NCBI GenBank assembly: GCA_027310725.1
Contig: DAIDAG010000039.1
Coordinates: 1 to 64,000, forward strand
DNA from: Sideroxydans sp.
GTDB taxonomy: Bacteria; Pseudomonadota; Gammaproteobacteria; Burkholderiales; Gallionellaceae
Direction: 5' to 3'
DNA length: 64,000 nucleotides
Shown: positions 29,116 through 35,883 of the stretch, piece after piece
Numbering within the stretch: the stretch's first letter is position 1
How the letters are laid out: each line of letters starts with the position of its first letter
Notes under the pieces: model-generated
Told to the model about the DNA's origin: nothing
What the model saw: only the letters and a program-made list of their open reading frames with translations
Database searches by the model: none
Made by a program: the position numbers and the translations under genes

Positions 29116-29881
29116 CAGATCGCTGCTCCGCGGGCATAACAATTCGCACGAGTGACTCTAATGGCTTTCACCATGGGCGTTTCCCTCGACAAGTATTCAA
29201 ATTTTTGCATCTATTACGATGCGCTTGCCGCACGGGATAAACCACTAGCTGGCGCTTGGAACGAACCCTACCCGAAGGCACTTGTAAAAACAATGTGCAA
29301 GAAGGTCTATACCTTTCTAAATATTCCGACAGTAAATACGCTGAAAAAATAGCGAGCGACAAAGGTTTACATAGGCATATATCTCGATATTATTTCCGGG
29401 TAATTTATACGGGTACCCCACTGCGTCTAACGACGTGACGTTAAAATTCCGTGAAGAATTTGAATGAATTCGATAACTCAACATCATTCAGATCCTGATG
29501 CATCGTCAGGATAATCTGCCGTCAGTTTGGACTGCTTTCATATTCCTGAAAATATTGGAGCAGTGTAAAGTGAAACCATAAACATTCTATTCATTCACCA
29601 GAATTTTCTTGTTCAGTATCGCATCTCGCACCTCACCTAGGTTCTCGGCCCGAAAATGAGATCGTGTTCATCACGAACGGACCAATACGACGTTGCCGTG
29701 AATCAGAACATCGTGTACAAACCGCACCGCGGCATTAAGCAGAATTTGGTTCTGTCACATTAGCGCGGGTCCGTCAAGAATCGGATGCGCTGTTGGCCAG
29801 TGAAATATGGCAGCGCATGGCTAATGCAGCAGAACCGTACTATTCGTCAACTATTAATTCAAACCACGAGGACTCCTACTC
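29116..29881. other. Long intergenic region between divergent units
   Basis: 766 bp between the ABC exporter gene (minus) and the beta-propeller lipoprotein gene (plus). It should hold the promoter of the secretion operon. Several short open frames have no family resemblance. An imperfect inverted repeat at 29748-29836 is annotated separately. Nothing else was recognised. Confidence 0.4.
29748..29836. repeat. 89-bp MITE-like or IS-remnant inverted repeat
   Basis: Two 18-bp ends in inverted orientation match at 14 of 18 positions: GGTTCTGTCACATTAGCG at 29748-29765, and the complement of GGTTCTGCTGCATTAGCC at 29819-29836. The GGTTCTG start resembles termini of IS6-type insertion sequences (inference). 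Only 53 bp lie between the ends, so no transposase fits; it would be a remnant or a non-autonomous element. Confidence 0.45.
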
Positions 29882-30789
29882 ATGAAGACTTTCCTGGCTA
29901 AGTTGTTGCGCAGTGCATTACCTTTTGTTGCGTTATTCCTTGCCGCGTGCGGTGGAGGCGGCGGCTATAGTGGCGGTAGCGGTATACCAACAGCGACCTA
30001 CACCGTCGGAGGTAATGTCTCGGGCATGGCCAACGGCGCGCAGGTGACACTGGACAACAACGGTGCAAATCCGCTGACCGTTTCTAATGGCGCATTCACA
30101 TTTACCACGCCTGTGGCCTACAACGGCAGCTATGCAGTCACTGTGGGGGCCCAGCCTACCGGGCAGACCTGTAACGTCGTCAATGGCGCTGGCACCGTCG
30201 GCACGGCTAATGTCACCAATGTGCAGGTGAACTGTGGCGCGTTGTTTGCCGTGTATGTGGCGAATCTGGGCGGCGGTGTCTCCGCCTATACCAAATGGCC
30301 GGCTCGCCGTTCGTTGCGGGAACAAATCCGACCTCCGTCACAGTCGACCCCAGTGGGAAGTTCGCCTATGTGACGAATAATGGCGGTGGCGTTTCGGCCT
30401 ATACCATCAATGCCTCTACCGGAGCACTCACGCAAATGGCCGGTTCGCCATTCGTTGCGGGGACAAATCCCATCTCCGTCACGATCGACCCCAGTGGGAC
30501 ATTTGCCTATGTGGCAAATAACGGCAGCAACAACGTCTCGGCCTATACCATTAATGTCACTACCGGAGTACTCACGACAGTGGCTGGTTCGCCTTTCGCT
30601 GCGGGGACAAACCCCACCTCCGTCACGGTTGACCCCAGCGGGACATTCGCCTATGTGGCGAATAACGGCAGCAACAATGTCTCGGCCTATACCATCAATG
30701 CCACTACAGGGGTACTTACGCCACTCGTCGGTTCACCATTCGCTGCGGGGATAGGTCCACAATCTGTCACTGTCAGGCAAATAAAATAA
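29882..30789 (+). pseudogene. Beta-propeller repeat lipoprotein, frameshifted by a 28-bp deletion
   Basis: Frame 1 (29882-30373) gives a lipoprotein: MKTFLAKLLRSALPFVALFLAACGG, a carboxypeptidase-like region (TYTVGGNVSGMANGAQVTL), then the first propeller blade. The blade breaks after SAYT, and the rest of the protein (SPFVAGTNPTSVTVDPSG, FAYVANNGSNNVSAYT, three further blades) continues in another frame to 30789. Comparing the break (ACCAAATGGCCGG near 30289) with the next blade (30401-30442) shows that 28 bp are missing, which explains the shift. Intact relatives are Lactonase/YncE-like propellers on the cell surface. It was probably functional before; a stub of 163 residues may still be made. 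Confidence 0.85.
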
Positions 30790-31384
30790 TGAATCCATCC
30801 GTATCAGTTGCACATAACGATCTTTCAACATGGATAAGCTTTAGGGCGACCAAGCAACTTAACTACCACCAGCTAAAGCTGGTGGGTTAGCGCAGCTAGG
30901 CGCAGAGGACTAAAGTCCTCTTGCTCGCGCCAAGCTAAACGCGCAACACCAGCAAGGAGGAACGGACAACGGTTTGTTCCGCGCTCGCTGAATTTGCAAG
31001 GCTAAAGCCGGTGGCTTAAACCTTGTGATCGACAGTTAAACCTCTCAAGGGGGTTATTGTTTGGTGCGTCTATCAGTCGAGGAAACGTTGGTTACTGAAC
31101 ATCTAAAAAACACACAGAACATCTGTATTTGAAGGGAAACCAATGCGAAAGCTGCAAACGGTAAAACCGTTTACAAGGCTAATCATGTTGTTGGACCGAA
31201 TGATCAGAACACCGATGCAAACTTTAATTGATGGAGTCGTGGCACGATAAAATCACCACACTGAACATCTGAAGCAGAGCTGACCGTCGCGTCGTCAAAT
31301 CGGGTAACTGACTGATCAAGTCGCGACTACTACACTTAAGCTCAAGCAAAGCTCGCACCATCATGATCTAAGAAACGAGCTTTC
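30790..31384. other. Intergenic region left of the island, with hairpins and short repeats
   Basis: About 600 bp without a gene. Hairpins at 30866-31009 are listed separately. The word GAACATCT occurs three times (near 31096, 31117 and 31264), twice as ACTGAACATCT, suggesting degenerate repeat DNA or decayed mobile-element ends. No open frame of note. Confidence 0.45.
30866..31009. repeat. Cluster of three palindromes sharing a CT-AA-AG centre
   Basis: Three inverted repeats share the same 2-nt AA spacer and CT/AG inner pairs: CCACCAGCT/AGCTGGTGG (30866-30885), GAGGACT/AGTCCTC (30905-30920) and GGCT/AGCC (31000-31009). TTAAC stands just before the first. REP-type repeats and ends of IS200/IS605-like elements have short hairpins of this kind, so this may be a decayed element end or a REP cluster. 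Confidence 0.55.
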
Positions 31385-31491
31385 CGATTAATGCTTGTTT
31401 TCAGGAAAGTACCGTCGTGAAAGGCCGTCTGTCCCTCACCAGTCGTTGTCGAACAATTTATGTCGGGTACCATATATCGGAAAGTTCGAAA

Positions 31492-31570
31492 TTCCAGATT
31501 TGAACTTTCCCACACCATTTACTCGTCTTAAGAAATATACGTTGGCAATGAGCAATATTCAAATCTGGAA
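31492..31570. repeat. Inverted repeat beyond the 3' end of integrase A
   Basis: TTCCAGATTTGAA at 31492-31504 and its exact complement TTCAAATCTGGAA at 31558-31570 are 53 bp apart, ending 15 bp before the integrase stop. The same pair with one mismatch lies at 49416-49493 beside integrase B with a 52-bp spacer. Paired sites next to a tyrosine recombinase suggest recombinase arm-type binding sites or the element end. Confidence 0.65.
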
Positions 31571-31584
31571 TGTGGCGTGTCAGC

Positions 31585-32748
31585 TCAGCTTACTGACTCA
31601 TCAACCTCGGCTGAAACCTTGGCTTGCTGTGGCTTCTTCCGCCGCCGGCTACCATAATAACTGGCCCCGATCGTCGGCCGGGTGTGCCCCGCTCGCTCAA
31701 CTAGCTTCAGGGTCGCCACATGGAATTCATCCGCCGGAATGTCATTGATATCACCGCCTTTCACCGGCGCATCTTGTCCTGTCAATCGCTTGAAACTCTC
31801 TTGCATGTATTGATGCCGCAAACCATGCGCTGAAACGCCCTCGTCCCTGAGGGTGATGCCTATGCTTTCCAAGACGGTATAAAAGCGGCGCCTTTTCTGT
31901 TCGTATGTCTTGCCACGAATACCGAGCCTGCCGGTCTTGCCGTCTGCCAATGCCTTCGCGCGCTGCAAGATGTCACGCTGAACATCGTTCTCTATAGGGA
32001 CTGTGCGTGGACGATCGCCCTTGGTACCTTCCCGAACGGAGATGTTGCCATTTTCCCCATCAATCGACGGACGGTACAAGATAGCTTCCCGCACCCGCAG
32101 CCCGAAACCCAAGCAGAGTTCCAGCCACATGCCCACGGTTTCATCCTTGACGGTCACTTTCTGGATCAAGTCCAAGACATTGATGCCATTGCCTTCCCAA
32201 GATTTGTCTTCCTGCACAACCATAGTCCGACGCACCGAGGCCCGGTCTTCCACGTACATGAACGAGTCGCCAACCATGCCGTATTTTCCGATCCATTCAC
32301 AAAACGTCCGCATGATTGAAATTTTGTTTTGGATGGTTGATGGGGCCTGCCCCTTTTTTTCCAGGTGAATAAACACGGCCCTAAGATGCTTCTGCTTGAG
32401 GTTGTAGATGGATTTGATGGAGTACCGTGGATTGCGCATCCGGATGAGGTCGGCAAAAAATCCTTTTATGACGGTACGTCGCTTGTCTTGCGTGCCTTGT
32501 CCAACCTTCTTGTCCTTATGGGCGGCCTCGTCCTTGTGCTGCTGCAGCACGATCTCGATCTGGCTGTTCAGTCTTTTCGGGATGAACCCTCCTGACTTGT
32601 GAGCGCTGTTCTTGCCGTCAATTCGGCCTGGTTTCGCGGGTGGGAGCTTCCGCCCAACCGCGACATTTTCCTTTACATGCTGTTGCTCGTGCTCCGTCTC
32701 AATCGCCAAGTCTGGATCCAGATTTCCTTCATTGTTTTCCATCACCAT
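31585..32748 (-). CDS. Tyrosine recombinase/integrase A (Integrase_1-like)
   Basis: A 387-residue tyrosine recombinase. The N-terminal 45 residues are charged and variable; a SAM-like DNA-binding domain covers about 60-165 (IYNLKQKHLRAVFIHLEKKG, IQNKISIMRTFCEWIG), resembling the Phage_int_SAM_2/Integrase_1 Pfam pair. Catalytic residues appear complete: Arg218 (FGLRVREAI), His308-x-x-Arg311 (AHGLRHQ), His355 (ERAGHTRP) and Tyr364/365 (ASYYGS). ATG 32748 is chosen because AGGAGA lies 6 bp upstream; an in-frame TTG lies five codons earlier. It is closely related to integrase B. It should excise or integrate the element; target site unknown. Confidence 0.9.
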   Translation of the reverse strand: MVMENNEGNLDPDLAIETEHEQQHVKENVAVGRKLPPAKPGRIDGKNSAHKSGGFIPKRLNSQIEIVLQQHKDEAAHKDKKVGQGTQDKRRTVIKGFFADLIRMRNPRYSIKSIYNLKQKHLRAVFIHLEKKGQAPSTIQNKISIMRTFCEWIGKYGMVGDSFMYVEDRASVRRTMVVQEDKSWEGNGINVLDLIQKVTVKDETVGMWLELCLGFGLRVREAILYRPSIDGENGNISVREGTKGDRPRTVPIENDVQRDILQRAKALADGKTGRLGIRGKTYEQKRRRFYTVLESIGITLRDEGVSAHGLRHQYMQESFKRLTGQDAPVKGGDINDIPADEFHVATLKLVERAGHTRPTIGASYYGSRRRKKPQQAKVSAEVDESVS

Positions 32749-33846
32749 CGTAATTCTCCTCAATTCTGCTCGTCATCCGGCCCACCTCTGCATCGGAAAG
32801 ATGTGATAGCAAAAGGTGGGAATCCATTGACTCGGTCCAGTCTAGACTGAGGTTTGCGCATTACCCGGCGCTAGGGTGTCTGGATTGACCGCCAGACGCG
32901 GCGAGTATCGATTCGACTGACATCGTCAGCCAGGTAAGTACGTTAGTCTCATCGGGTGGAGTGATGCGGTAGAGCATTTCTGCTCGAACCGTCAACGTCG
33001 CTATGCGACTCCGGCCACTACAGCCAGTCTCTTTTTTTGCCTTTTACGGCTCCCTTTGGTTTGAATCTTTCTCGCTACACACTCGGCATACTCTGTCACT
33101 CCCTACCACCGGGAGATATAGCCTTTCGGCACCGGTTTTTCCCTCGCCGACACAGCCGCGCCTAATGCAGCGGTCTATGAAGTACAGACAGTCATTCGAC
33201 TGTAAGGGGTGTGAAATGCGTACTGCGTCTTGTCCTGTTACGACATCTTCGTCTTCTTCTTCCCATCCTCGTGTCCACTTTTCCCGCCCCGTCGCTCGTA
33301 CTCCAACCCATTAGATTGGCGAACAACTCAGACAACCTGATTCCGCGCGTCACGACACCACCAGCCGACGGCGCGATGACCTGTCGGCCTCGTGCGTCAT
33401 AACTCTCGGTATCAAGCGCCCGTTAAGGGGGTACTGGTTTCTCTACTGATGTTTGATTTCGACTACTCGAATGTCTTGCCCGGACCGGGCGAGTGGCATG
33501 CGCAGACGGAGTAACCCCGTGTGACCTGCCTTAGATTCCAGCCGCATTTCTTTGGCCGGCATATGAGTTGCGCTGTGTGCGTTACTCGATTCGCGGGGGA
33601 CTAGCCCGCCTCTACTACGTTTAGGTATTGCGTTTTAAATCTAGCTTTTTTGCCATTTCAGGCGCACCTGCAGGTAAGCGCAGCTGATTTACCGTCAGCC
33701 AATCGTGTTCGCCGAAGCGAAGTACGTATATTGAATCATAAATAAATTCGCGGTGTCAAATTCGGACAGCGATTATCTCGGCCGTCACTATTCGATTCTG
33801 TCGCGAAGCATCCACGGCATCTGAATTTGGATAACACTCTCTATCC
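32749..33846. other. Conserved structured non-coding block A (candidate RNA or recombination DNA)
   Basis: 1098 bp upstream of integrase A with no credible gene, closely matched by 1095 bp upstream of integrase B. It is full of short inverted repeats kept in both copies: CAGTCTAGACTG (32838-32849), GAGCA-TTTC-TGCTC (32972-32985), GTCGC-TAT-GCGAC (32997-33009), ACAGTC-ATTC-GACTGT (33188-33203), GCGGG-N7-CCCGC (33593-33609), GCTGA-N7-TCAGC (33683-33699) and TTCGC-CGAA-GCGAA (33708-33721). Some arms changed on both sides between copies (see the hunt section). It could be a long integrase leader, a separate structured RNA on either strand, or a protein-binding recombination region. Confidence 0.65.
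33829..33846. other. Putative recombinase core site at the right edge of module A
   Basis: GGATA-ACACTCTC-TATCC: a dyad with 5-bp arms around an 8-bp spacer. It is identical at 51783-51800, and similarity between the modules ends exactly after it. Tyrosine recombinases cut at inverted core sites with a 6-8 bp overlap region, so this is a plausible att core. Function is inferred. Confidence 0.5.
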
Positions 33847-34105
33847 GTGCTTAGAAACAATATTTTTACTCTGAGGTATTTCAGTGAATTTCAAACTGGA
33901 GGTGAAGTTTGTTAGAGCTGTCAGAAAATGATCTTCGAAAATAAAAGTGCCCATTTTTGGGCTGTTTTCTGCTGGCAATTTTCTCGAAGCAAAAATAAGT
34001 GGCGAATAGTGGCCCCTTTTCTTCTACGCTGTGCAAATTCATTTTGAGAACTGCAAAAAAGTGCCCATTAAGGGTACACTAAGACGTAAGCGAGAAAGGG
34101 TATCT
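33847..34105 (+). promoter_or_regulatory. AT-rich region with repeated GTG(C/G)CCC words before the first cargo genes
   Basis: AT-rich leader of the cargo. GTGCCCATTTTT near 33948, GTGGCCCCTTTT near 34009 and GTGCCCATTAAGGG at 34061 share a core, and related GTGCCCCTTTTT words precede the first cargo gene after module B (51850, 51923). A shared regulator or replication-type protein may bind these in both elements. Confidence 0.4.
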
Positions 34106-34411
34106 ATGAGCAAGAAGGACACATTGCGATTCAAGGTCTGCGTATCATCTGGGTACGCGGAATTCTACGAGCACTTGAAAGAATTCGGCCCCTACTATCG
34201 CTCCAGGCGATTGCTTCAACTGGCGCAAATTGGCTTTTCGTTACAGAAGGGAATGGCGATCAGCGCTGCAATTCAAATGCCTACAGTTACAGTGCAAACT
34301 CCGGCAGAGGTATCCAGCAGCCCTCGACAAACTCACTATAATTTTAGCGATGATGCGACAAACCAAATCGCAGGCATGTTGGATGCCTTGGACACTTGGG
34401 GTACTGCCTGA
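34106..34411 (+). CDS. Small hypothetical protein of the island
   Basis: A 101-residue protein starting MSKKDTLRFKVCVSSGYAEFYEHLKEF, with a charged helical first half (YRSRRLLQLAQIGFSLQKG) that could be a small DNA-binding or relaxosome-type fold, and a Thr/Ser-rich second half. I recognise no family. ATG 34106 is preferred to an upstream in-frame ATG because AAGGG precedes it and the extra N-terminal residues overlap the GTGCCC repeats. First gene after module A; a regulator of the element is possible but unproven. Confidence 0.6.
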   Translation: MSKKDTLRFKVCVSSGYAEFYEHLKEFGPYYRSRRLLQLAQIGFSLQKGMAISAAIQMPTVTVQTPAEVSSSPRQTHYNFSDDATNQIAGMLDALDTWGTA

Positions 34412-34634
34412 GGAAATTAAATTCCAATTTATTGCAGTGAATATTGACGCTCATAATTAATCGCCATACGTTCAACAATCATCCCACTCCGTTCTATTTC
34501 TCAGCGCCTTTGATACTCCTCTTAGCGCAATACACAGAATTAGTTCTTTAGCTGAAATTTTCAGATTGGCGATCATTGCCATATTGGTTAGCTGAGGAAT
34601 TGTGATATCCTGGCGTCGTAAATGGAGCAATAAA

Positions 34635-34985
34635 ATGACTGCAACAGTACCAACGCTTGATGAGTCCATCGAGCGAATGAAACTTGAGATAGTTGAAGAC
34701 ATCAGGGCAGGACGAGTGCCTGCAGATTGCCCATCATTTTCTGCACTTCACGATCATGTGGACGCCAATTGCTACGGAGGATTCTGCGAAGACGAACTTT
34801 TGCAGGCTCTAATAGATCACTTCGGCGGGCGTGATTCCAACGAAGGTATGCCAGACGCTCTGGTAAGCTACCTAAATGATGCGCAAAACTCGATTGACCG
34901 CTGGATCAAAGATGGCGGTGCAACGAATCTCTCCTCGCTTTCAGGAAGTTCATGTACCACGCCCTTGTTAGGAAAAAGCCAATGA
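34635..34985 (+). CDS. Small hypothetical acidic protein
   Basis: A 116-residue acidic protein (MTATVPTLDESIERMKLEI...), with GGAG 7 bp before ATG 34635. The pattern of PADCPSFSALHDHVDANCYGG followed by DELLQALIDHFGG recalls accessory proteins carried on plasmids and integrative elements, but no function is known to me. It overlaps the next gene by 4 bp (ATGA), so the two form a coupled pair. Confidence 0.62.
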   Translation: MTATVPTLDESIERMKLEIVEDIRAGRVPADCPSFSALHDHVDANCYGGFCEDELLQALIDHFGGRDSNEGMPDALVSYLNDAQNSIDRWIKDGGATNLSSLSGSSCTTPLLGKSQ

Positions 34986-35389
34986 ATGTCTCCATGGCAG
35001 TGAAGTTCAAGAGCAATACAGCCGTTGGAAAGGCATTTGATGCCATCATCGATGGGATTGGGCGCGGCGACATTGGGGAAATCCTGATGAATTGGAATGA
35101 CTCGCAACTCAATGAGGATGGCGATAAGATCATCTGCTATCCAGGTAGGGATGGCAGATTTTCGCTGGGCAAGGAAGGCGGAAAAGTGATCATAAGCAAG
35201 CGCGAATTCCTGACTTGGTTAATGAGCGATGAACCATTTGACGAAAAGGTGTACGGCGCTAACATCCGAAACGATCCTGATTGGACGGCACTGATTCTGC
35301 GTGCACGAGAGGCAGCAATAGGTACTCAGCTCCATGGCAAAGGTGCGGAGGCGTCCCATTCGAAAACCCCTCAAGGAAGTCGGAATTAA
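34982..35389 (+). CDS. Hypothetical protein, partner of the preceding gene
   Basis: A 135-residue protein translated from an ATG overlapping the preceding stop. The central part (ILMNWNDSQLNEDGDKIICY then FSLGKEGGKVIISKREFLTWL) looks like a compact mixed alpha/beta domain; the C-terminal 30 residues are hydrophilic. No family recognised. It ends 10 bp from the vsr stop in a convergent arrangement. Confidence 0.6.
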   Translation: MNVSMAVKFKSNTAVGKAFDAIIDGIGRGDIGEILMNWNDSQLNEDGDKIICYPGRDGRFSLGKEGGKVIISKREFLTWLMSDEPFDEKVYGANIRNDPDWTALILRAREAAIGTQLHGKGAEASHSKTPQGSRN

Positions 35390-35399
35390 TCCGTGCCCC

Positions 35400-35840
35400 C
35401 TATTTAGGCCACTCCGTATAGAATTCGCCGTTTGATTTGACAAACTCTGGCAGCCACTGCAGATCCATGATCGCCGAATTGAGACCGCACTCCCAAATGA
35501 CAAGCACCCTCCAACCGTTGTTGACCAGAAATTGAATCTGTCTTTTGTCCCGAGCCATATTTTGGTTGAACTTGTGAATCCATTTCCTGCGATTCTGTGC
35601 CGGCGTCGTGGCGAACCTGCATCCAGCGTGTCTGTGCCAGAAACATCCATGCACAAAGATGGCCAAGCGGTACTTGGCCAAAACGATATCCGGGCTTCCG
35701 GAAAGTTTCTTGTCATGCAGCCGAAAGCGAAATCCGCTGGAATGCAAAAATCGCCTCACCAGCATTTCCGGCTTGGTATCTTTGCTTCTTATGCTCGCCA
35801 TCATGCGAGAGCGCGTCTTTGTGTCGACTATATCGGTCAT
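35400..35840 (-). CDS. vsr: Very short patch repair endonuclease
   Basis: A 146-residue Vsr protein, close to family length. It has TRSRMMASIRSKDTKPE at the N-terminus, the LPGKPDI-equivalent LSGSPDIVLAKYRLAIFVHG with the catalytic aspartate, and HGCFWHRHAGCRF with the zinc-binding cysteine and histidines. It nicks 5' of T in T:G mismatches that arise when methylcytosine deaminates. It is divergent from the C5 methyltransferase gene with only 43 bp between start codons, the expected partner. ATG 35840 is preferred to a TTG three codons upstream. Assignment is firm. Confidence 0.95.
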   Translation of the reverse strand: MTDIVDTKTRSRMMASIRSKDTKPEMLVRRFLHSSGFRFRLHDKKLSGSPDIVLAKYRLAIFVHGCFWHRHAGCRFATTPAQNRRKWIHKFNQNMARDKRQIQFLVNNGWRVLVIWECGLNSAIMDLQWLPEFVKSNGEFYTEWPK

Positions 35841-35883
35841 TCTCTGCAATTTAAAAACATTCAGCTGGATTTAGTGTAAACCT

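Larger units (their letters stand above)
31385..33846. mobile_element. Integrase module A (about 2.46 kb)
   Basis: Similarity to module B begins near 31385 (shared TTTTCAGGAAAGTA then GTCGTGAA), runs through an inverted repeat and the integrase, continues over about 1.1 kb of non-coding DNA and stops sharply after GGATAACACTCTCTATCC at 33846. Gene order and spacing are the same in both copies, and lengths differ by only about 30 bp. The module could itself be the mobile unit, or be the integration end of a larger element. Confidence 0.75.

Noticed and set aside
29152-29438. Short open frames in the gap left of the lipoprotein pseudogene
   Set aside because: No ribosome site, low-complexity translations and no domain resemblance.
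30866-31384. Omega RNA or tRNA-like gene left of the island
   Set aside because: Hairpins are present, but no TnpB/IscB gene is adjacent and no cloverleaf could be folded by eye.
32749-33846. Group I or group II intron in the conserved non-coding block
   Set aside because: I looked for a group II domain V-like hairpin with conserved ends and for group I P/Q/R/S-like motifs and found none; the block is not inside a gene.
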